A stretch of DNA of 64,000 nt. Source: Musicola paradisiaca NCPPB 2511. GTDB taxonomy: Bacteria; Pseudomonadota; Gammaproteobacteria; Enterobacterales; Enterobacteriaceae. Position numbers and translations under genes: made by a program. The DNA is taken from assembly GCF_000400505.1 (NCBI RefSeq), contig NZ_CM001857.1, forward strand, positions 469,032-533,031. The letters are read 5' to 3'. Below, one piece after another: positions 19,229 through 28,989 of the stretch. Each line of letters starts with the position of its first letter. Positions within the stretch are counted from its first letter, which is position 1. A model generated the notes under the pieces. It saw only the letters and a list, made by a program, of their open reading frames with translations, had not been told where the DNA came from and ran no database searches.

Positions 19229-20758
19229 ATGAAAGTGGGATCGCAGGTTAGGTTTAGTCGTGCGGGTTCGCTGGTGGCCGTCTGTCTGGCGAGCAGCATT
19301 TTGCCGCTCAATTTTACCGGCGGCGTACTGGCGATCCCGGCGATTGCCCATGAGATGGGCGGGCCGCCGCAGGCGCTGAATTGGGTATCGAATGCGTTTA
19401 TGCTGGCGTTCGGCAGTTTGCTGATGACGATGGGATCGCTGGCGGACAACCACGGTCGCAGGCGGCTATTTATTGCGGGCGTGGTGGTTTTTACCTGTGC
19501 ATCGCTGTTGATCGGTTTTTCGCCCAACATCCTGATACTGGATCTCTGGCGTGCGGTACAAGGGGCTGCCGGCGCCGCCATGCTGGCGGGCGGTGCGGCG
19601 GCGCTGGCGGATGCGTTTGAGGGGGCGGCCAGGTTACGCGCGTTCGGCATGCAGGGCACCAGTTTCGGCATCGGGCTGTCGTGCGGGCCGGTACTGGCCG
19701 GTTATCTGGTGGAGCAGGGCGGATGGCGCAGTGTTTTCCTGTTGTCGGTGCTGATCGGCGGGCTGGCGACGTTGGCGGGAAAACGCTGGATGCGGGAGTC
19801 GAGCGCCGCGCGGCCCAATCCGCTGGATCTGCCCGGTATTCTGCTGTTCAGCATGGCGCTGGCGCTAATGACCTGGGGTATTTTGCAGGTGGCGTCGTCG
19901 GGGTGGGGGGCGCCGCTGGTACGGTTGTTGCTGGGCGGCAGCCTCTGTTGTTGGGCGGCGTTCGTGGTGATGGCGCGACGCTCCCCGTTTCCCATGCTGG
20001 ATTTGTCGCTGTTCCGCTATCCGGCGTTTATCGGCGTCCAGCTTCTGCCGGTGGCGACCTGTTACTGCTTTGTGGTGTTATTGGCGCTGCTGCCCGCCCG
20101 TTTTATGGGCGCTGAAGGGCTTGATAGCATGACGACAGGGCTGTTTATGGTGGCGTTGTCCGGCCCGATGTTGGTGGTGCCGGGGCTTGCCGTCTACCTG
20201 ACGCGCTGGGCCGCGCCGGCTCGCTTGTGCTGCCTGGGGTTGGTGCTTGCTGCGGCGGGTTTGTACGCGCTGAGCGTCAGCGAACGGCATGTGATGATAT
20301 TGCTGTCGATGTTGACGATCGGTATTGGTACCGGTTTGCCTTGGGGGCTGATGGATGCGCTGTCCGTCAGCGTGGTTCCGCGCGATCGCGCCGGGATGGC
20401 GACCGGTATTTTCAGTACGGTGCGGGTTGCCGGAGAAGGCATCGCGCTGGCGATGGTATCGACTTGCCTGGTGGCGCTGATGAGCGGGCAACTGACGAAC
20501 CCGAATGACGCCGCCCTGGCCGATATCCGCTATCTGGTCAGCGGCAATGCGTCGTTATTGCAGCATATGCCGCTGGCGTATTGGCGGACGATCTATCTGC
20601 ACGCGTTCAATCAACTGATGGTGCTGCTGTCGGCGGTGACTTTGCTATCGGCGCTATTGATCCATGTCTGTCTGAATCGACGTTCGTCATCCATTCATTC
20701 GCCTGTTGTATCGGCGGCGGACGTTGTATCTCCGGCGGAAGATGATGCGCCGTGCTGA
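19229..20758 (+). CDS. MFS efflux transporter, 14-TM DHA2 type
   Basis: A 509-residue inner-membrane major-facilitator protein, presumably a proton/drug antiporter. The length and number of hydrophobic stretches fit about 14 helices. The family loop motif appears as MGSLADNHGRRRLFIAG (about residues 69-85) and the antiporter motif in helix 5 as GTSFGIGLSCGPVLAGYL (about 144-161), which supports export. It is divergent from a LysR gene. Substrate cannot be told from sequence. Confidence 0.88.
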   Translation: MKVGSQVRFSRAGSLVAVCLASSILPLNFTGGVLAIPAIAHEMGGPPQALNWVSNAFMLAFGSLLMTMGSLADNHGRRRLFIAGVVVFTCASLLIGFSPNILILDLWRAVQGAAGAAMLAGGAAALADAFEGAARLRAFGMQGTSFGIGLSCGPVLAGYLVEQGGWRSVFLLSVLIGGLATLAGKRWMRESSAARPNPLDLPGILLFSMALALMTWGILQVASSGWGAPLVRLLLGGSLCCWAAFVVMARRSPFPMLDLSLFRYPAFIGVQLLPVATCYCFVVLLALLPARFMGAEGLDSMTTGLFMVALSGPMLVVPGLAVYLTRWAAPARLCCLGLVLAAAGLYALSVSERHVMILLSMLTIGIGTGLPWGLMDALSVSVVPRDRAGMATGIFSTVRVAGEGIALAMVSTCLVALMSGQLTNPNDAALADIRYLVSGNASLLQHMPLAYWRTIYLHAFNQLMVLLSAVTLLSALLIHVCLNRRSSSIHSPVVSAADVVSPAEDDAPC

Positions 20759-20811
20759 AAACGGCGATCTTGTCCTGCCAGCGGCGTGCTAAACACCGAG
20801 GGTTATTGATC

Positions 20812-20841
20812 GGGCCGGAAGTTTTGAAAAATTTCCGGCCC
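20812..20841. terminator. Palindromic hairpin after the MFS gene
   Basis: A perfect 9-bp stem GGGCCGGAA / TTCCGGCCC with a 12-nt loop, 54 nt after the MFS stop. There is no T-tract, so it may be a weak terminator or only an mRNA-stabilising end. Confidence 0.45.
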
Positions 20842-20986
20842 AAGCGCCCATGAGCCCACTTAAGAACGGATAAACTGTCACAATAGAGGAATTACCCGGC
20901 CGGCCTGAGCCCGCCGGACAGATCCTTTTACCGGGCGTCGCCGTCACGGTGAACCGATTTCCTTTGACTGATGGAGTATTTGTTCT

Positions 20987-22633
20987 GTGTTGACGCTGTT
21001 GCACCTGTTGTCGGCCATCGCGTTGTTGGTCTGGGGAACGCATATCGCCCGTACCGGGATCATGCGGGTTTATGGCGCACGGCTGCGGCGGGCGATAAGC
21101 GCTAGCGTCAGCCACAAACCGCTGGCATTTCTTGCCGGGTTGGGGGTGACGGCGTTGGTGCAGAGCAGTAACGCCACGGCATTGCTCACGACCTCGTTCG
21201 TCTCTCAGGGGTTGATTGCGCTGACGCCGGCGCTGGTGATTCTGCTGGGGGCGGATGTCGGAACCGCGCTGATGGTGCGCGTCATGACCTTCGATCTCTC
21301 CTGGCTTTCGCCGTTGCTGATTTTTCTGGGCGTCGTCTTATTTCTCAGCCGCAAACAGATGCCCGCCGGGCAGATAGGGCGCGCGGCGATCGGCTTCGGC
21401 CTGATTCTGCTGGCGCTGGAGTTGATTGTGCAGGCGGCGACGCCGATCACGCAGGCGGCGGGCGTCAAGGTCATGTTCTCCACGCTGACCGGCGATATTT
21501 TACTGGATGCGTTGCTGGGGGCGCTGTTCGCCATCGTCAGTTATTCCAGTCTGGCGGCGGTATTGTTGACGGCGACGCTGACCGCCAGCCATGTGATTTC
21601 ACTGGAAGTGGCGCTGTGTTTGGTGATCGGCGCCAATCTGGGTAGCGGTATTCTGGCGATGATCAATACCAGCGCGCAGGGCGCAGCGGCGCGGCGCGTT
21701 GCGCTGGGCAGTATGCTGTTCAAGCTTATCGGCAGTCTGCCGGCGTTGCCTGCCATGGGGTATCTGGCTGACGGGTTGGCGATTACGGGCCTGCCGGATT
21801 CAGAACTGGTGATCTACTTCCATCTGTCCTACAACTTGATTCGATGCCTGCTGTTGTTGCCGTTTGCCGAAAGCATGTCGAAACTGTGCAGCCATTTGAT
21901 CGCAATGGAACAGGAGCTCGATCTCCGGGTTCGTCCGAAGCATTTGGACAACAGCGCGCTGGAAACGCCGGCGCTGGCGCTGGCTAATGCGGCCAGGGAG
22001 ACGCTGCGCATGGGGGATATCGTCGAACAGATGCTGCTGCGCTTTCAGGGCGCGCTCCACGGCAGCCATCAGCAGATGCAGGGCATCCGGCGTCTCAATG
22101 AGGATCTGGATGTGTTGTACAACGCCATCAAACTCTATCTGGCGCAAATCGACCGGGTCGGCATACCGGATCACGAATCTCAGCGCTGGGCGGAAGTTAT
22201 TGAAACGGCAATGGATATGGAGCAGTCGGGCGATATCATCGAGCGCATCATCGATGACATCAACAATGATTCGCTCGGGGTACGGCGCAGTTTTTCTCTG
22301 GCGGGCATGAATGAGCTGAACGAACTGTATGCGTTGCTGGTGGAGAACCTTCGGTTGAGCATGTCGGTCTTCCTGTCCGGCGATAGCGTAGTGGCCAGGC
22401 GCTTGCGCCGTTCCAAACACCGCTTCCGCATTCTCAGCCGTCGTTATTCCCATTCCCATGTCGAACGGTTGCACCAGCAGAATGTGCAGAGTCTGGAAAC
22501 CAGCTCGCTCCATCTGAGCATGCTGGGCGACATGAACCGCCTGAACTCGTTGTTTTGTTCGGTGGCGTATAGCGTGCTGATGGCGTCTGAAGACGAAGAT
22601 AACGAGCGGGAAGGGTCAACGTTGTCACTGTAG
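20987..22633 (+). CDS. yjbB: Na/Pi-cotransporter-like membrane protein YjbB
   Basis: E. coli YjbB is a sodium/phosphate-type transporter that exports phosphate. The 548-residue protein here begins, like YjbB, with MLTLLHLLSAIALLVWGTHI; the start codon is GTG with TGGAG upstream. The first 310 residues hold two inverted Na/Pi repeats, each with a QSSNA or SYSSLA motif (VTALVQSSNATALLTT near 50; VSYSSLAAVLLTATL near 185). The last 220 residues form a PhoU-like helical domain ending in ETSSLHLSMLGDMNRLNSLF. It converges with lysC. Confidence 0.92.
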   Translation: MLTLLHLLSAIALLVWGTHIARTGIMRVYGARLRRAISASVSHKPLAFLAGLGVTALVQSSNATALLTTSFVSQGLIALTPALVILLGADVGTALMVRVMTFDLSWLSPLLIFLGVVLFLSRKQMPAGQIGRAAIGFGLILLALELIVQAATPITQAAGVKVMFSTLTGDILLDALLGALFAIVSYSSLAAVLLTATLTASHVISLEVALCLVIGANLGSGILAMINTSAQGAAARRVALGSMLFKLIGSLPALPAMGYLADGLAITGLPDSELVIYFHLSYNLIRCLLLLPFAESMSKLCSHLIAMEQELDLRVRPKHLDNSALETPALALANAARETLRMGDIVEQMLLRFQGALHGSHQQMQGIRRLNEDLDVLYNAIKLYLAQIDRVGIPDHESQRWAEVIETAMDMEQSGDIIERIIDDINNDSLGVRRSFSLAGMNELNELYALLVENLRLSMSVFLSGDSVVARRLRRSKHRFRILSRRYSHSHVERLHQQNVQSLETSSLHLSMLGDMNRLNSLFCSVAYSVLMASEDEDNEREGSTLSL

Positions 22634-22649
22634 GCGAGCCGGTGCGGAA

Positions 22650-22682
22650 ATAAAAAATCCGAAGCCTGTGATGGCTTCGGAT
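22650..22682 (-). terminator. Rho-independent terminator of lysC
   Basis: Read on the minus strand: stem ATCCGAAGCC / GGCTTCGGAT with a 6-nt loop, followed by TTTTT. It lies 41 nt beyond the lysC stop and between the converging yjbB and lysC ends, so it may also stop yjbB transcripts. Confidence 0.85.
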
Positions 22683-22723
22683 GGCGGTGTCGGACGGTTT
22701 CCGGGCGAGAAACCGGCGCGTCA

Positions 22724-24091
22724 TTATTCGAACAGATTGCGGTGCAGCGTCTGTACTACCTGTTCGGCATCGCTGGACGGCACCAGGAAACACAGATTGT
22801 GGGTGCTGGCGCCGTAGCAGATCAGCCGGATGTTGAACGGCTCCAGTACGCCGAACACCTCTTTGCCCACGCCGCATGCCTGCGACAACTGGTTGCCGAT
22901 CAGCGCTACCAGTGACAGGTTCTCTTCCACTTCCACCCGGCACAGGGACGACAGTTCCGTCAGCAGTGCGCTGGAAAGCAGGCTATCGCCGGTAGAGGTG
23001 GAGCCGGTGGTATCCAGCGTCAACGCCACGTTCACTTCCGAGGTGGTGATCAGATCCACCGAGATGTTATGGCGCGCCAGAATGCTGAATACTTCCGCCA
23101 GGAAGCCACGGGCGTGCAACATGTTCAGGCTGTGCAGCGTGAGTAGCGTTTGCTTGCGGCGTAGCGCCAGCGCGCGGAACAACGGCGGATTCTCGGTCTG
23201 GTTGCATACCAGCGTCCCGCCGGCGGCCGGATCCTTGCTGGAGCCGACGAATACCGGAATATCGCTGCGCACTGCGGGCAACAGCGTGGCCGGGTGCAGC
23301 ACTTTAGCGCCGAATGTCGCCATCTCGGCGGCTTCTTCAAAGGTAATCAGATCGATGCGTTTGGCGGCGGGAACCACGCGCGGGTCGGTGGTGTAGATGC
23401 CGGGAACGTCGGTCCAGATGTCGATGCGGTTAACGCGCAACGCTTCTCCCAACAACGCGGCGGTGTAGTCGCTGCCGCCGCGTCCCAATGTGGTGGTGCG
23501 CCCTTTGGCTTCGCTGCCGATGAAACCCTGAGTGATGATCAGGTTGCCTTGCGCCAGACGCGGCTGCAACTGGCTTTGGGTGAGTTCGCCCAGCGCGTCG
23601 CAGTCTGGTTCGGCACGGCCGAAGCGGTCGTTGGTGCGCATGATTTTGCGAACATCAAACCATTCGGACGGTACGTTGCGCTCGCGCAGAATTTCCACGA
23701 ACAGCAGGGTGGACATCAGTTCGCCGTGACTGACCAGTTCGTCGGTTAGCGCGTTGGAGGTGGCGAGCGCGGTGGCTTCCGACAGGCGAGCAACATTATC
23801 CAGCATGCGATCGATCTCTTCTCGAATCACGTCCGGATTCGTCAGGCGGTTGACGATGGCGTATTGGATCTGGCGGATTTTGTCCAGGTTTGCTGTTCGT
23901 TCTGCCGGCGCCAGCCCTTCAGCCAATGCCACCAGCAGATTGGTGACGCCGGCGGAGGCGGAAAGCACGACGATACGCACGTTAGGATCAGTAAGAACGA
24001 TGTCGGCGCTGCGGTTCATGGCGTCGAAGTCGGCGACGCTGGTACCGCCAAATTTGGCAATAATCAGGGTATTTTCAGTGGTTGCGGGCAT
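22724..24091 (-). CDS. lysC: Lysine-sensitive aspartokinase III
   Basis: LysC phosphorylates aspartate, opening the lysine/threonine/methionine pathway. The 455-residue protein matches E. coli LysC. The kinase domain starts IIAKFGGTSVADFDAMNRSA (about residues 8-27) and contains GRGGSDYTAALL and the TDVPGIYTTDPRVV loop. The C-terminal regulatory part has two ACT domains (LLTLHSLNMLHARGFLAEVF; LVALIGNQLSQACGVGKEVF) that bind lysine. A lysine riboswitch in the 340-nt leader adds control of expression. The ATG has CGAGG eight bases upstream. Confidence 0.97.
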   Translation of the reverse strand: MPATTENTLIIAKFGGTSVADFDAMNRSADIVLTDPNVRIVVLSASAGVTNLLVALAEGLAPAERTANLDKIRQIQYAIVNRLTNPDVIREEIDRMLDNVARLSEATALATSNALTDELVSHGELMSTLLFVEILRERNVPSEWFDVRKIMRTNDRFGRAEPDCDALGELTQSQLQPRLAQGNLIITQGFIGSEAKGRTTTLGRGGSDYTAALLGEALRVNRIDIWTDVPGIYTTDPRVVPAAKRIDLITFEEAAEMATFGAKVLHPATLLPAVRSDIPVFVGSSKDPAAGGTLVCNQTENPPLFRALALRRKQTLLTLHSLNMLHARGFLAEVFSILARHNISVDLITTSEVNVALTLDTTGSTSTGDSLLSSALLTELSSLCRVEVEENLSLVALIGNQLSQACGVGKEVFGVLEPFNIRLICYGASTHNLCFLVPSSDAEQVVQTLHRNLFE

Positions 24092-24214
24092 TTCAAAAAC
24101 CTCGTGTCAGGGGCGTAATTGTCATCATCGACAACAGCGGTCCGTAAATCAGCCTTGGCACAAGGAAAGAGCGGTAAGCAGGGAGCAGACGTAGGAACAC
24201 AGGCTACGATACAC

Positions 24215-24408
24215 CCAGAAGCGCTCCACCTTGCTGAACGCTTTGAGCTTGCAAAGCGATGCTGGTGACAACCCAGGGGATTCAGCCCCTGCAGTCGACG
24301 GAATGCTCGCCGTGTCGCTCATTCCGCCTCGGCATCGCTCCCCCTGGGGTATCTTCTTACGGATTACGGTTCCTCCGATACCTTGCCTGGGCGATGCACC
24401 TCTTCTGG
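24215..24408 (-). promoter_or_regulatory. Lysine riboswitch (L box) of lysC
   Basis: Read on the minus strand, the leader closely follows the E. coli lysC aptamer: P1 is formed by CCAGAAG (24402-24408) and CTTCTGG (24215-24221); inside are AGAGGTGC, TCGGAGGAACC, the arm GGGGCTGAATCCCCTGGGTT and GTCACCAG, then GGTGGAGCGC before the closing strand. Lysine binding turns lysC down. The remaining about 120 nt before the start (with CCTTGTGCCAAGG) form the expression platform; in E. coli this masks the ribosome site. Confidence 0.95.
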
Positions 24409-24439
24409 CTTGCGCAACGGGCGCGCAAGTAGGCTTTTA

Positions 24440-24468
24440 CAAATAGCGGGTAACGACACGACTGTCAA
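24440..24468 (-). promoter_or_regulatory. Promoter of lysC
   Basis: On the minus strand a perfect -35 TTGACA (24463-24468) is 17 bp from -10 TATTTG (24440-24445). Transcription would start near 24433, about 25 nt before the riboswitch. Confidence 0.7.
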
Positions 24469-24582
24469 TCATCAATGACCGGGGCTTTGGTATTTCGCAA
24501 GAAAAGGGCTTTCAAGCCTAGTGTTACGGGATACAATCGGGACAGAACTTACGGATTTATTCTTAACCTAAAGAGTAGTGTG

Positions 24583-26235
24583 ATGAAAAATATCAACCCG
24601 ACGCAAACTGCCGCCTGGCAGGCATTGCAGCAACATTTCGCTGCCATGAAAGAGGTCACTATCAGCGATTTGTTCGCCAAGGATACCAACCGCTTCGCCC
24701 ATTTTTCCGCCACGTTTGATGACCTGATGCTGGTGGATTATTCCAAAAACCGCATCACCGCAGAGACGCTGGAAAAACTGCAGGCGCTGGCGCGTGAAAC
24801 CGATCTGTCCGGGGCGATCAGGTCGATGTTTTCAGGCGAAAAAATCAACCGTACCGAAGACCGCGCCGTATTGCATGTCGCGCTGCGTAACCGTAGCAAT
24901 ACCCCGATTGTCGTCGATGGTCAGGATGTGATGCCGGCGGTCAATGCCGTATTGCAAAAAATGAAGGCGTTCAGCGAGCGTGTCATCGGCGGCGACTGGA
25001 AGGGGTATACCGGCAAGGCGATCACCGATGTGGTGAACATCGGCATCGGCGGTTCCGATCTCGGCCCTTACATGGTGACGGAAGCGTTGCGTCCGTACAA
25101 AAATCACCTCGTCATGCACTTTGTGTCGAATGTCGACGGCACCCACATCGCCGAAACACTCAAGCGAGTCGATCCGGAAACCACGTTGTTCCTGGTGGCG
25201 TCGAAAACATTCACTACCCAGGAAACCATGACCAACGCCCACAGCGCCCGCGACTGGTTCCTGAAGGCGGCGGGTGATGAAAAGCATGTCGCCAAACATT
25301 TTGCGGCGTTGTCCACCAACGGCAAGGCGGTCAGCGAATTCGGTATTGATATCGACAATATGTTCGAGTTCTGGGACTGGGTCGGCGGTCGTTATTCCCT
25401 GTGGTCGGCGATCGGGCTGTCGATTATTTTGTCTATCGGTTTTGACCATTTCGAGCAGTTACTGAGCGGCGCGCACGCCATGGATCAGCACTTTGCCACC
25501 GTGCCGGCGGAGAAAAACCTGCCGGTGCTGTTGGCGCTGATCGGCATTTGGTACAACAATTTTTTTGGCGCGGAAACTGAAGCGATTCTGCCCTACGACC
25601 AGTACATGCATCGTTTTGCCGCCTATTTCCAGCAAGGCAATATGGAGTCCAACGGCAAGTATGTCGATCGCAACGGCCAGGCAGTGAATTACCAGACCGG
25701 CCCGATCATCTGGGGCGAGCCGGGCACCAACGGTCAACATGCGTTCTATCAGTTGATCCACCAGGGCACCAAGCTGGTGCCGTGTGACTTTATCGCGCCG
25801 GCCCTCACCCACAATGCACTTAGCGATCACCACAGTAAGCTGCTGTCCAACTTCTTCGCCCAGACTGAAGCGCTGGCGTTCGGCAAATCCCGTGCGGAAG
25901 TGGAAGCCGAGTTTGCGGCGGCGGGCAAATCCGCCAAGGATGTCGAGCATGTGGCCCCTTTCAAAGTGTTCGAGGGGAACCGCCCGACCAACTCTATCCT
26001 GCTGCGGGAAATCACGCCGTACAGCCTGGGTGCGTTGATCGCGCTGTATGAACACAAGATCTTCACCCAGGGCGCGATCCTGAACATTTTCACCTTCGAT
26101 CAGTGGGGTGTGGAACTGGGCAAGCAGCTGGCTAACCGCATTCTGCCTGAACTGCAGGATGAGAGTGCCGTCAGCAGTCATGACAGCTCCACCAATGGGC
26201 TGATTAATCGTTTCAAACAGTGGCGCGCCCACTAA
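24583..26235 (+). CDS. pgi: Glucose-6-phosphate isomerase
   Basis: Pgi interconverts glucose-6-phosphate and fructose-6-phosphate. I start at the ATG at 24583 ([19 protein letters not shown]), which matches E. coli Pgi exactly in position; the open frame runs 36 codons further upstream without support. The 550-residue protein contains the PGI signatures [29 protein letters not shown] and [20 protein letters not shown], with catalytic Glu in NGQHAF-flanked motifs and His in DHHSKLLSN. It is divergent from lysC. Confidence 0.97.
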   Translation: MKNINPTQTAAWQALQQHFAAMKEVTISDLFAKDTNRFAHFSATFDDLMLVDYSKNRITAETLEKLQALARETDLSGAIRSMFSGEKINRTEDRAVLHVALRNRSNTPIVVDGQDVMPAVNAVLQKMKAFSERVIGGDWKGYTGKAITDVVNIGIGGSDLGPYMVTEALRPYKNHLVMHFVSNVDGTHIAETLKRVDPETTLFLVASKTFTTQETMTNAHSARDWFLKAAGDEKHVAKHFAALSTNGKAVSEFGIDIDNMFEFWDWVGGRYSLWSAIGLSIILSIGFDHFEQLLSGAHAMDQHFATVPAEKNLPVLLALIGIWYNNFFGAETEAILPYDQYMHRFAAYFQQGNMESNGKYVDRNGQAVNYQTGPIIWGEPGTNGQHAFYQLIHQGTKLVPCDFIAPALTHNALSDHHSKLLSNFFAQTEALAFGKSRAEVEAEFAAAGKSAKDVEHVAPFKVFEGNRPTNSILLREITPYSLGALIALYEHKIFTQGAILNIFTFDQWGVELGKQLANRILPELQDESAVSSHDSSTNGLINRFKQWRAH

Positions 26236-26257
26236 TCGATTAAGTCTGGCTGGGATG

Positions 26258-26287
26258 ACAGGCTCCGTTTTCGGGGCCTGTTTTTTA
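26258..26287 (+). terminator. Rho-independent terminator of pgi
   Basis: Stem ACAGGCTCCG / CGGGGCCTGT around a TTTT loop, with one mismatch, followed by TTTTTTA. It starts 22 nt after the pgi stop. Confidence 0.9.
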
Positions 26288-26463
26288 TCGACGGCAGTGA
26301 TGTGATGCATCGAATGTCGTCGATCACGGTGGTTTTTAACGGAAATGTTATGGTTCACCCGATTACCGTTAAAGTGGCGATGGTATGATGCAACGCAGCC
26401 TAAAGCGGCCGGGCCGCCAGTGTATCGGCACCGACCTGTCAATTAATGAGCATGGAGGGGTGT

Positions 26464-26808
26464 ATGCGGATTCGAGTTCTGATGGGGTTTTCTGCCGCAA
26501 TGTTGTTGGCGGGATGCAGTACCACCAATGAATTGAGCGCTGCAGGGCAAGCGGTTCGCTTTACGGATACCAAACCAGGCAGTGAGTGCCAGCTGTTGGG
26601 GTCGGTGACGGGGACGCAGTCTAACTGGCTATCCGGCAGCGGCAATGAAGGCAGCGCCATGCGCGGCGCCGCCAACGATCTGCGTAATAAGGCCGCTGCG
26701 ATGGGCGGTAATGTGATTTTTGGCATCAGCTCTCCCAGCCAGACCTTCCTGTCCAGCTTCGCGCCGTTGGACAGCAAAATGCAGGGGCAGGTATTCAAGT
26801 GCCCCTGA
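26464..26808 (+). CDS. yjeI: YjeI-like lipoprotein (DUF4156)
   Basis: A 114-residue protein of unknown function that resembles E. coli YjeI over its length: SSTNELSAAG-type N-terminus, then SNWLSGSGNEGSAMRGAANDLRNKAAAMGGNVIFGISSPSQ. It has a lipoprotein signal with lipobox LLAGC (Cys 17) followed by STT, so it should be anchored in the outer membrane (no Asp at +2). I start at the ATG at 26464, six bases after GAGGGG; an in-frame ATG at 26446 would add six residues before the signal peptide. Confidence 0.9.
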   Translation: MRIRVLMGFSAAMLLAGCSTTNELSAAGQAVRFTDTKPGSECQLLGSVTGTQSNWLSGSGNEGSAMRGAANDLRNKAAAMGGNVIFGISSPSQTFLSSFAPLDSKMQGQVFKCP

Positions 26809-26831
26809 TGTCGTAAGGTTTTCCTGACCGG

Positions 26832-27878
26832 TTAATCCAGCGGCAGCGTCTGATGCTGCCGCATACCCAGATCCAGCGGCGTTTTGCTGGCTTCACCACC
26901 AATTTCCCTGACCAGCCGCGGCACCAGATAACCCGACACCTGGGTCATTAACGTTTTGATCAGTGCTGTCGCCTTGTCATCCGGCACCAAAAAGTGTGCG
27001 GCTCCTTGCACTTTATCCAGCACATGCAGGTAGTAGGGCATGACGCCTGCATCGAATAAAGCATGGCTCAGATTCGCCAGCTCATCGGCCGAGTCATTGA
27101 CTCCGCGCAGCAGGACGCTCTGATTCAGCAGTGTGACGCCTGCCCGGCGCAGTCGGTGCAGCCCTTGCGCCAGTTCGGCATCGATTTCATTGGCATGATT
27201 GATATGGGTGACTAGCAGAATTTGCAGGCGGGATTGAGCCAGCCGCAGGCTTAACGCTTCGGTAATGCGCGCCGGAATGACAACCGGCAACCGTGAATGG
27301 ATACGCAGCCGTTTCAGGTGCGTTATTTCCTCCAGCCCGGTCAATAACCCGTCCAGTTCATGGTCTTTGGCCATCAGCGGGTCGCCGCCGGAAAAAATAA
27401 TTTCGTCCAGTTCCGGATGCTGGCGGATATAGTCCAGCGCCTGCCGCCAGTTGGCTTTGCTGCCCTGATTCTCCTGATAGGGGAAATGGCGGCGAAAACA
27501 GTAGCGGCAATTCACTGCGCAACCCCCTTTGACCAGCAGCAGCGCCCGATTGTGGTATTTGTGCAGCAATCCCGGCACGACGCTACGTTGTTCGTCCAGC
27601 GGATCGTTGGTGAATCCGGGCGTGAGCAGGAATTCCGCTTTTGAAGTAATTACCTGTTTTAACAGCGGATCGTCGGGATCGCCCGGCTGCATACGCGCCG
27701 CGAATGCGCGGGGGACGCGCAGGGGGAATAATTTCCGCGCTTCGTGCCCCTGAGACAGCAATGGATGGTCGCTAAGTGCCAGAAGTTGCAGTAATTCACC
27801 TGGATCGGTGATGACATCGGCGAGTTGTTGCAGCCAATCTTCTCCAGCTGCGGGTTTTCGGGTTATAATGTGTGCCAT
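26832..27878 (-). CDS. epmB: EF-P beta-lysylation enzyme, lysine 2,3-aminomutase type
   Basis: EpmB converts (S)-alpha-lysine to (R)-beta-lysine, which EpmA attaches to EF-P. The 348-residue radical-SAM protein carries the 4Fe-4S motif CAVNCRYCFRRHF (about residues 120-132) in GGCAVN context, a PLP-binding lysine region in the C-terminal third (TPLDLGMRQH end), and YHNRALLLVKGG. It is divergent from efp with only 35 bp between starts, as in E. coli; the shared gap should hold both promoters. Confidence 0.95.
   Translation of the reverse strand: MAHIITRKPAAGEDWLQQLADVITDPGELLQLLALSDHPLLSQGHEARKLFPLRVPRAFAARMQPGDPDDPLLKQVITSKAEFLLTPGFTNDPLDEQRSVVPGLLHKYHNRALLLVKGGCAVNCRYCFRRHFPYQENQGSKANWRQALDYIRQHPELDEIIFSGGDPLMAKDHELDGLLTGLEEITHLKRLRIHSRLPVVIPARITEALSLRLAQSRLQILLVTHINHANEIDAELAQGLHRLRRAGVTLLNQSVLLRGVNDSADELANLSHALFDAGVMPYYLHVLDKVQGAAHFLVPDDKATALIKTLMTQVSGYLVPRLVREIGGEASKTPLDLGMRQHQTLPLD
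27864..27869 (+). promoter_or_regulatory. Candidate -10 element of the efp promoter
   Basis: A consensus TATAAT lies 45 bp before the efp ATG, inside the first codons of the divergent epmB. The -35 region 17 bp upstream (TCTCCA) is weak. Placement fits efp but is not proven. Confidence 0.4.
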
Positions 27879-27913
27879 TTTTTGGCTAAGCTACCAGTAT
27901 TAAGAGGACCAAC

Positions 27914-28480
27914 ATGGCGTCTTATAGTACCAACGAATTCCGTTCCGGTCTTAAAATCATGCAGGACGGGGAGCCGTGTGCGATCGTTGAAAACGAATTT
28001 GTGAAACCGGGCAAGGGACAGGCGTTCAACCGCGTCAAAATCCGCAAGCTGATTTCCGGTAAAGTGCTGGAAAAAACCTTCAAATCCGGCGACTCCGTCG
28101 AGGCGGCTGATGTGATGGACATGAACCTGACTTACCTCTACAACGACGGTGAGTTCTGGCACTTCATGAATAACGAAACCTTCGAACAGTTGGCCGCAGA
28201 CGCCAAAGCCGTTGGCGATAACGCCAAGTGGCTGGTTGAGCAGGCTGAATGTGTGCTGACGCTGTGGAACGGCCAGCCGATCGCGGTGACTCCGCCGAAC
28301 TTCGTTGAACTGGAAATTACCGAGACCGATCCGGGCCTGAAAGGTGATACCGCCGGTACTGGCGGTAAACCTGCAACCTTGACCACCGGCGCGGTCGTGA
28401 AGGTGCCGTTGTTCGTTCAGATCGGCGAAGTGATCAAAGTGGACACTCGCTCTGGCGAATACGTTTCCCGCGTGAAGTAA
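27914..28480 (+). CDS. efp: Translation elongation factor P
   Basis: EF-P binds between the ribosomal P and E sites and relieves stalling at polyproline stretches. The 188-residue protein has the usual three beta-barrel domains. The modified lysine lies in [14 protein letters not shown], at Lys 34 counting Met, on the loop that reaches the peptidyl-transferase centre. The signature KxxAxxLL-type C-terminal domain ends in [12 protein letters not shown]. Both modifying enzymes are in the window (epmB divergent; epmA at 33526). AGAGGACC precedes the start. Confidence 0.98.
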   Translation: MASYSTNEFRSGLKIMQDGEPCAIVENEFVKPGKGQAFNRVKIRKLISGKVLEKTFKSGDSVEAADVMDMNLTYLYNDGEFWHFMNNETFEQLAADAKAVGDNAKWLVEQAECVLTLWNGQPIAVTPPNFVELEITETDPGLKGDTAGTGGKPATLTTGAVVKVPLFVQIGEVIKVDTRSGEYVSRVK

Positions 28481-28490
28481 TCCGCTGTGA

Positions 28491-28517
28491 ACCGCCGCAA
28501 TCGCGGCGGTTTTTTTA
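28491..28517 (+). terminator. Rho-independent terminator of efp
   Basis: Stem ACCGCCGC / GCGGCGGT with a 4-nt AATC loop followed by TTTTTT, 10 nt after the efp stop. Confidence 0.93.
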
Positions 28518-28621
28518 TCTCTCCGCCTGTTTTTCCCTGCCGCTTTGAGTGGGTGACTGTCTGATGGCGTTTTTCTTCGTTGGGCGCAATAATGCCGCTT
28601 GACTCGTTAAGGAGAAGCCCT

Positions 28622-28975
28622 ATGTCGCCATTGATTATTACCGTTTGTATGCTCAGCCTGAGTAACCTGTTCATGACCTTTGCCTGGTATGGGCATTTAC
28701 GCTATTTCAGCGGGCGCACCTGGATTGTGGCGGCATTGGTCAGCTGGGGGATCGCACTGTTTGAGTATCTGCTGCAGGTGCCGGCGAACCGCATCGGCTA
28801 TCAGGTGGCATCGGCGGGCCAATTGAAAATTCTGCAGGAAGTGATCAGCCTATCGGTTTTCATTCCGTTTTCCATCGTCATTTTGAAAGAACCTTTCCGA
28901 ACTGATTATATCTGGGCCGGGTTGTGTCTTCTGGGGGCGGTATTTTTTATGTTTCGGGACAAGATTCTCGGCTGA
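28622..28975 (+). CDS. Small multidrug-type membrane protein (DMT family, DUF486)
   Basis: A 117-residue hydrophobic protein with four predicted helices, of the DUF486 branch of the drug/metabolite transporters. Characteristic segments are MTFAWYGHLRYF, SWGIALFEYLLQVPANRIGY, LKILQEVISLSVFIPF and YIWAGLCLLGAVFFMF. The ATG at 28622 has AAGGAG upstream, so I prefer it to the in-frame ATGs at 28580 and 28592. E. coli has sugE (another four-helix DMT protein) near this position, but this is a different family. Function unknown; homodimer or heterodimer export is possible. Confidence 0.82.
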   Translation: MSPLIITVCMLSLSNLFMTFAWYGHLRYFSGRTWIVAALVSWGIALFEYLLQVPANRIGYQVASAGQLKILQEVISLSVFIPFSIVILKEPFRTDYIWAGLCLLGAVFFMFRDKILG

Positions 28976-28989
28976 AAAATAAACGGTTA

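Noticed and set aside
24231-24446. 71-codon open frame upstream of lysC
   Set aside because: Lies on the strand opposite the lysine riboswitch; the bases are explained by the aptamer structure.
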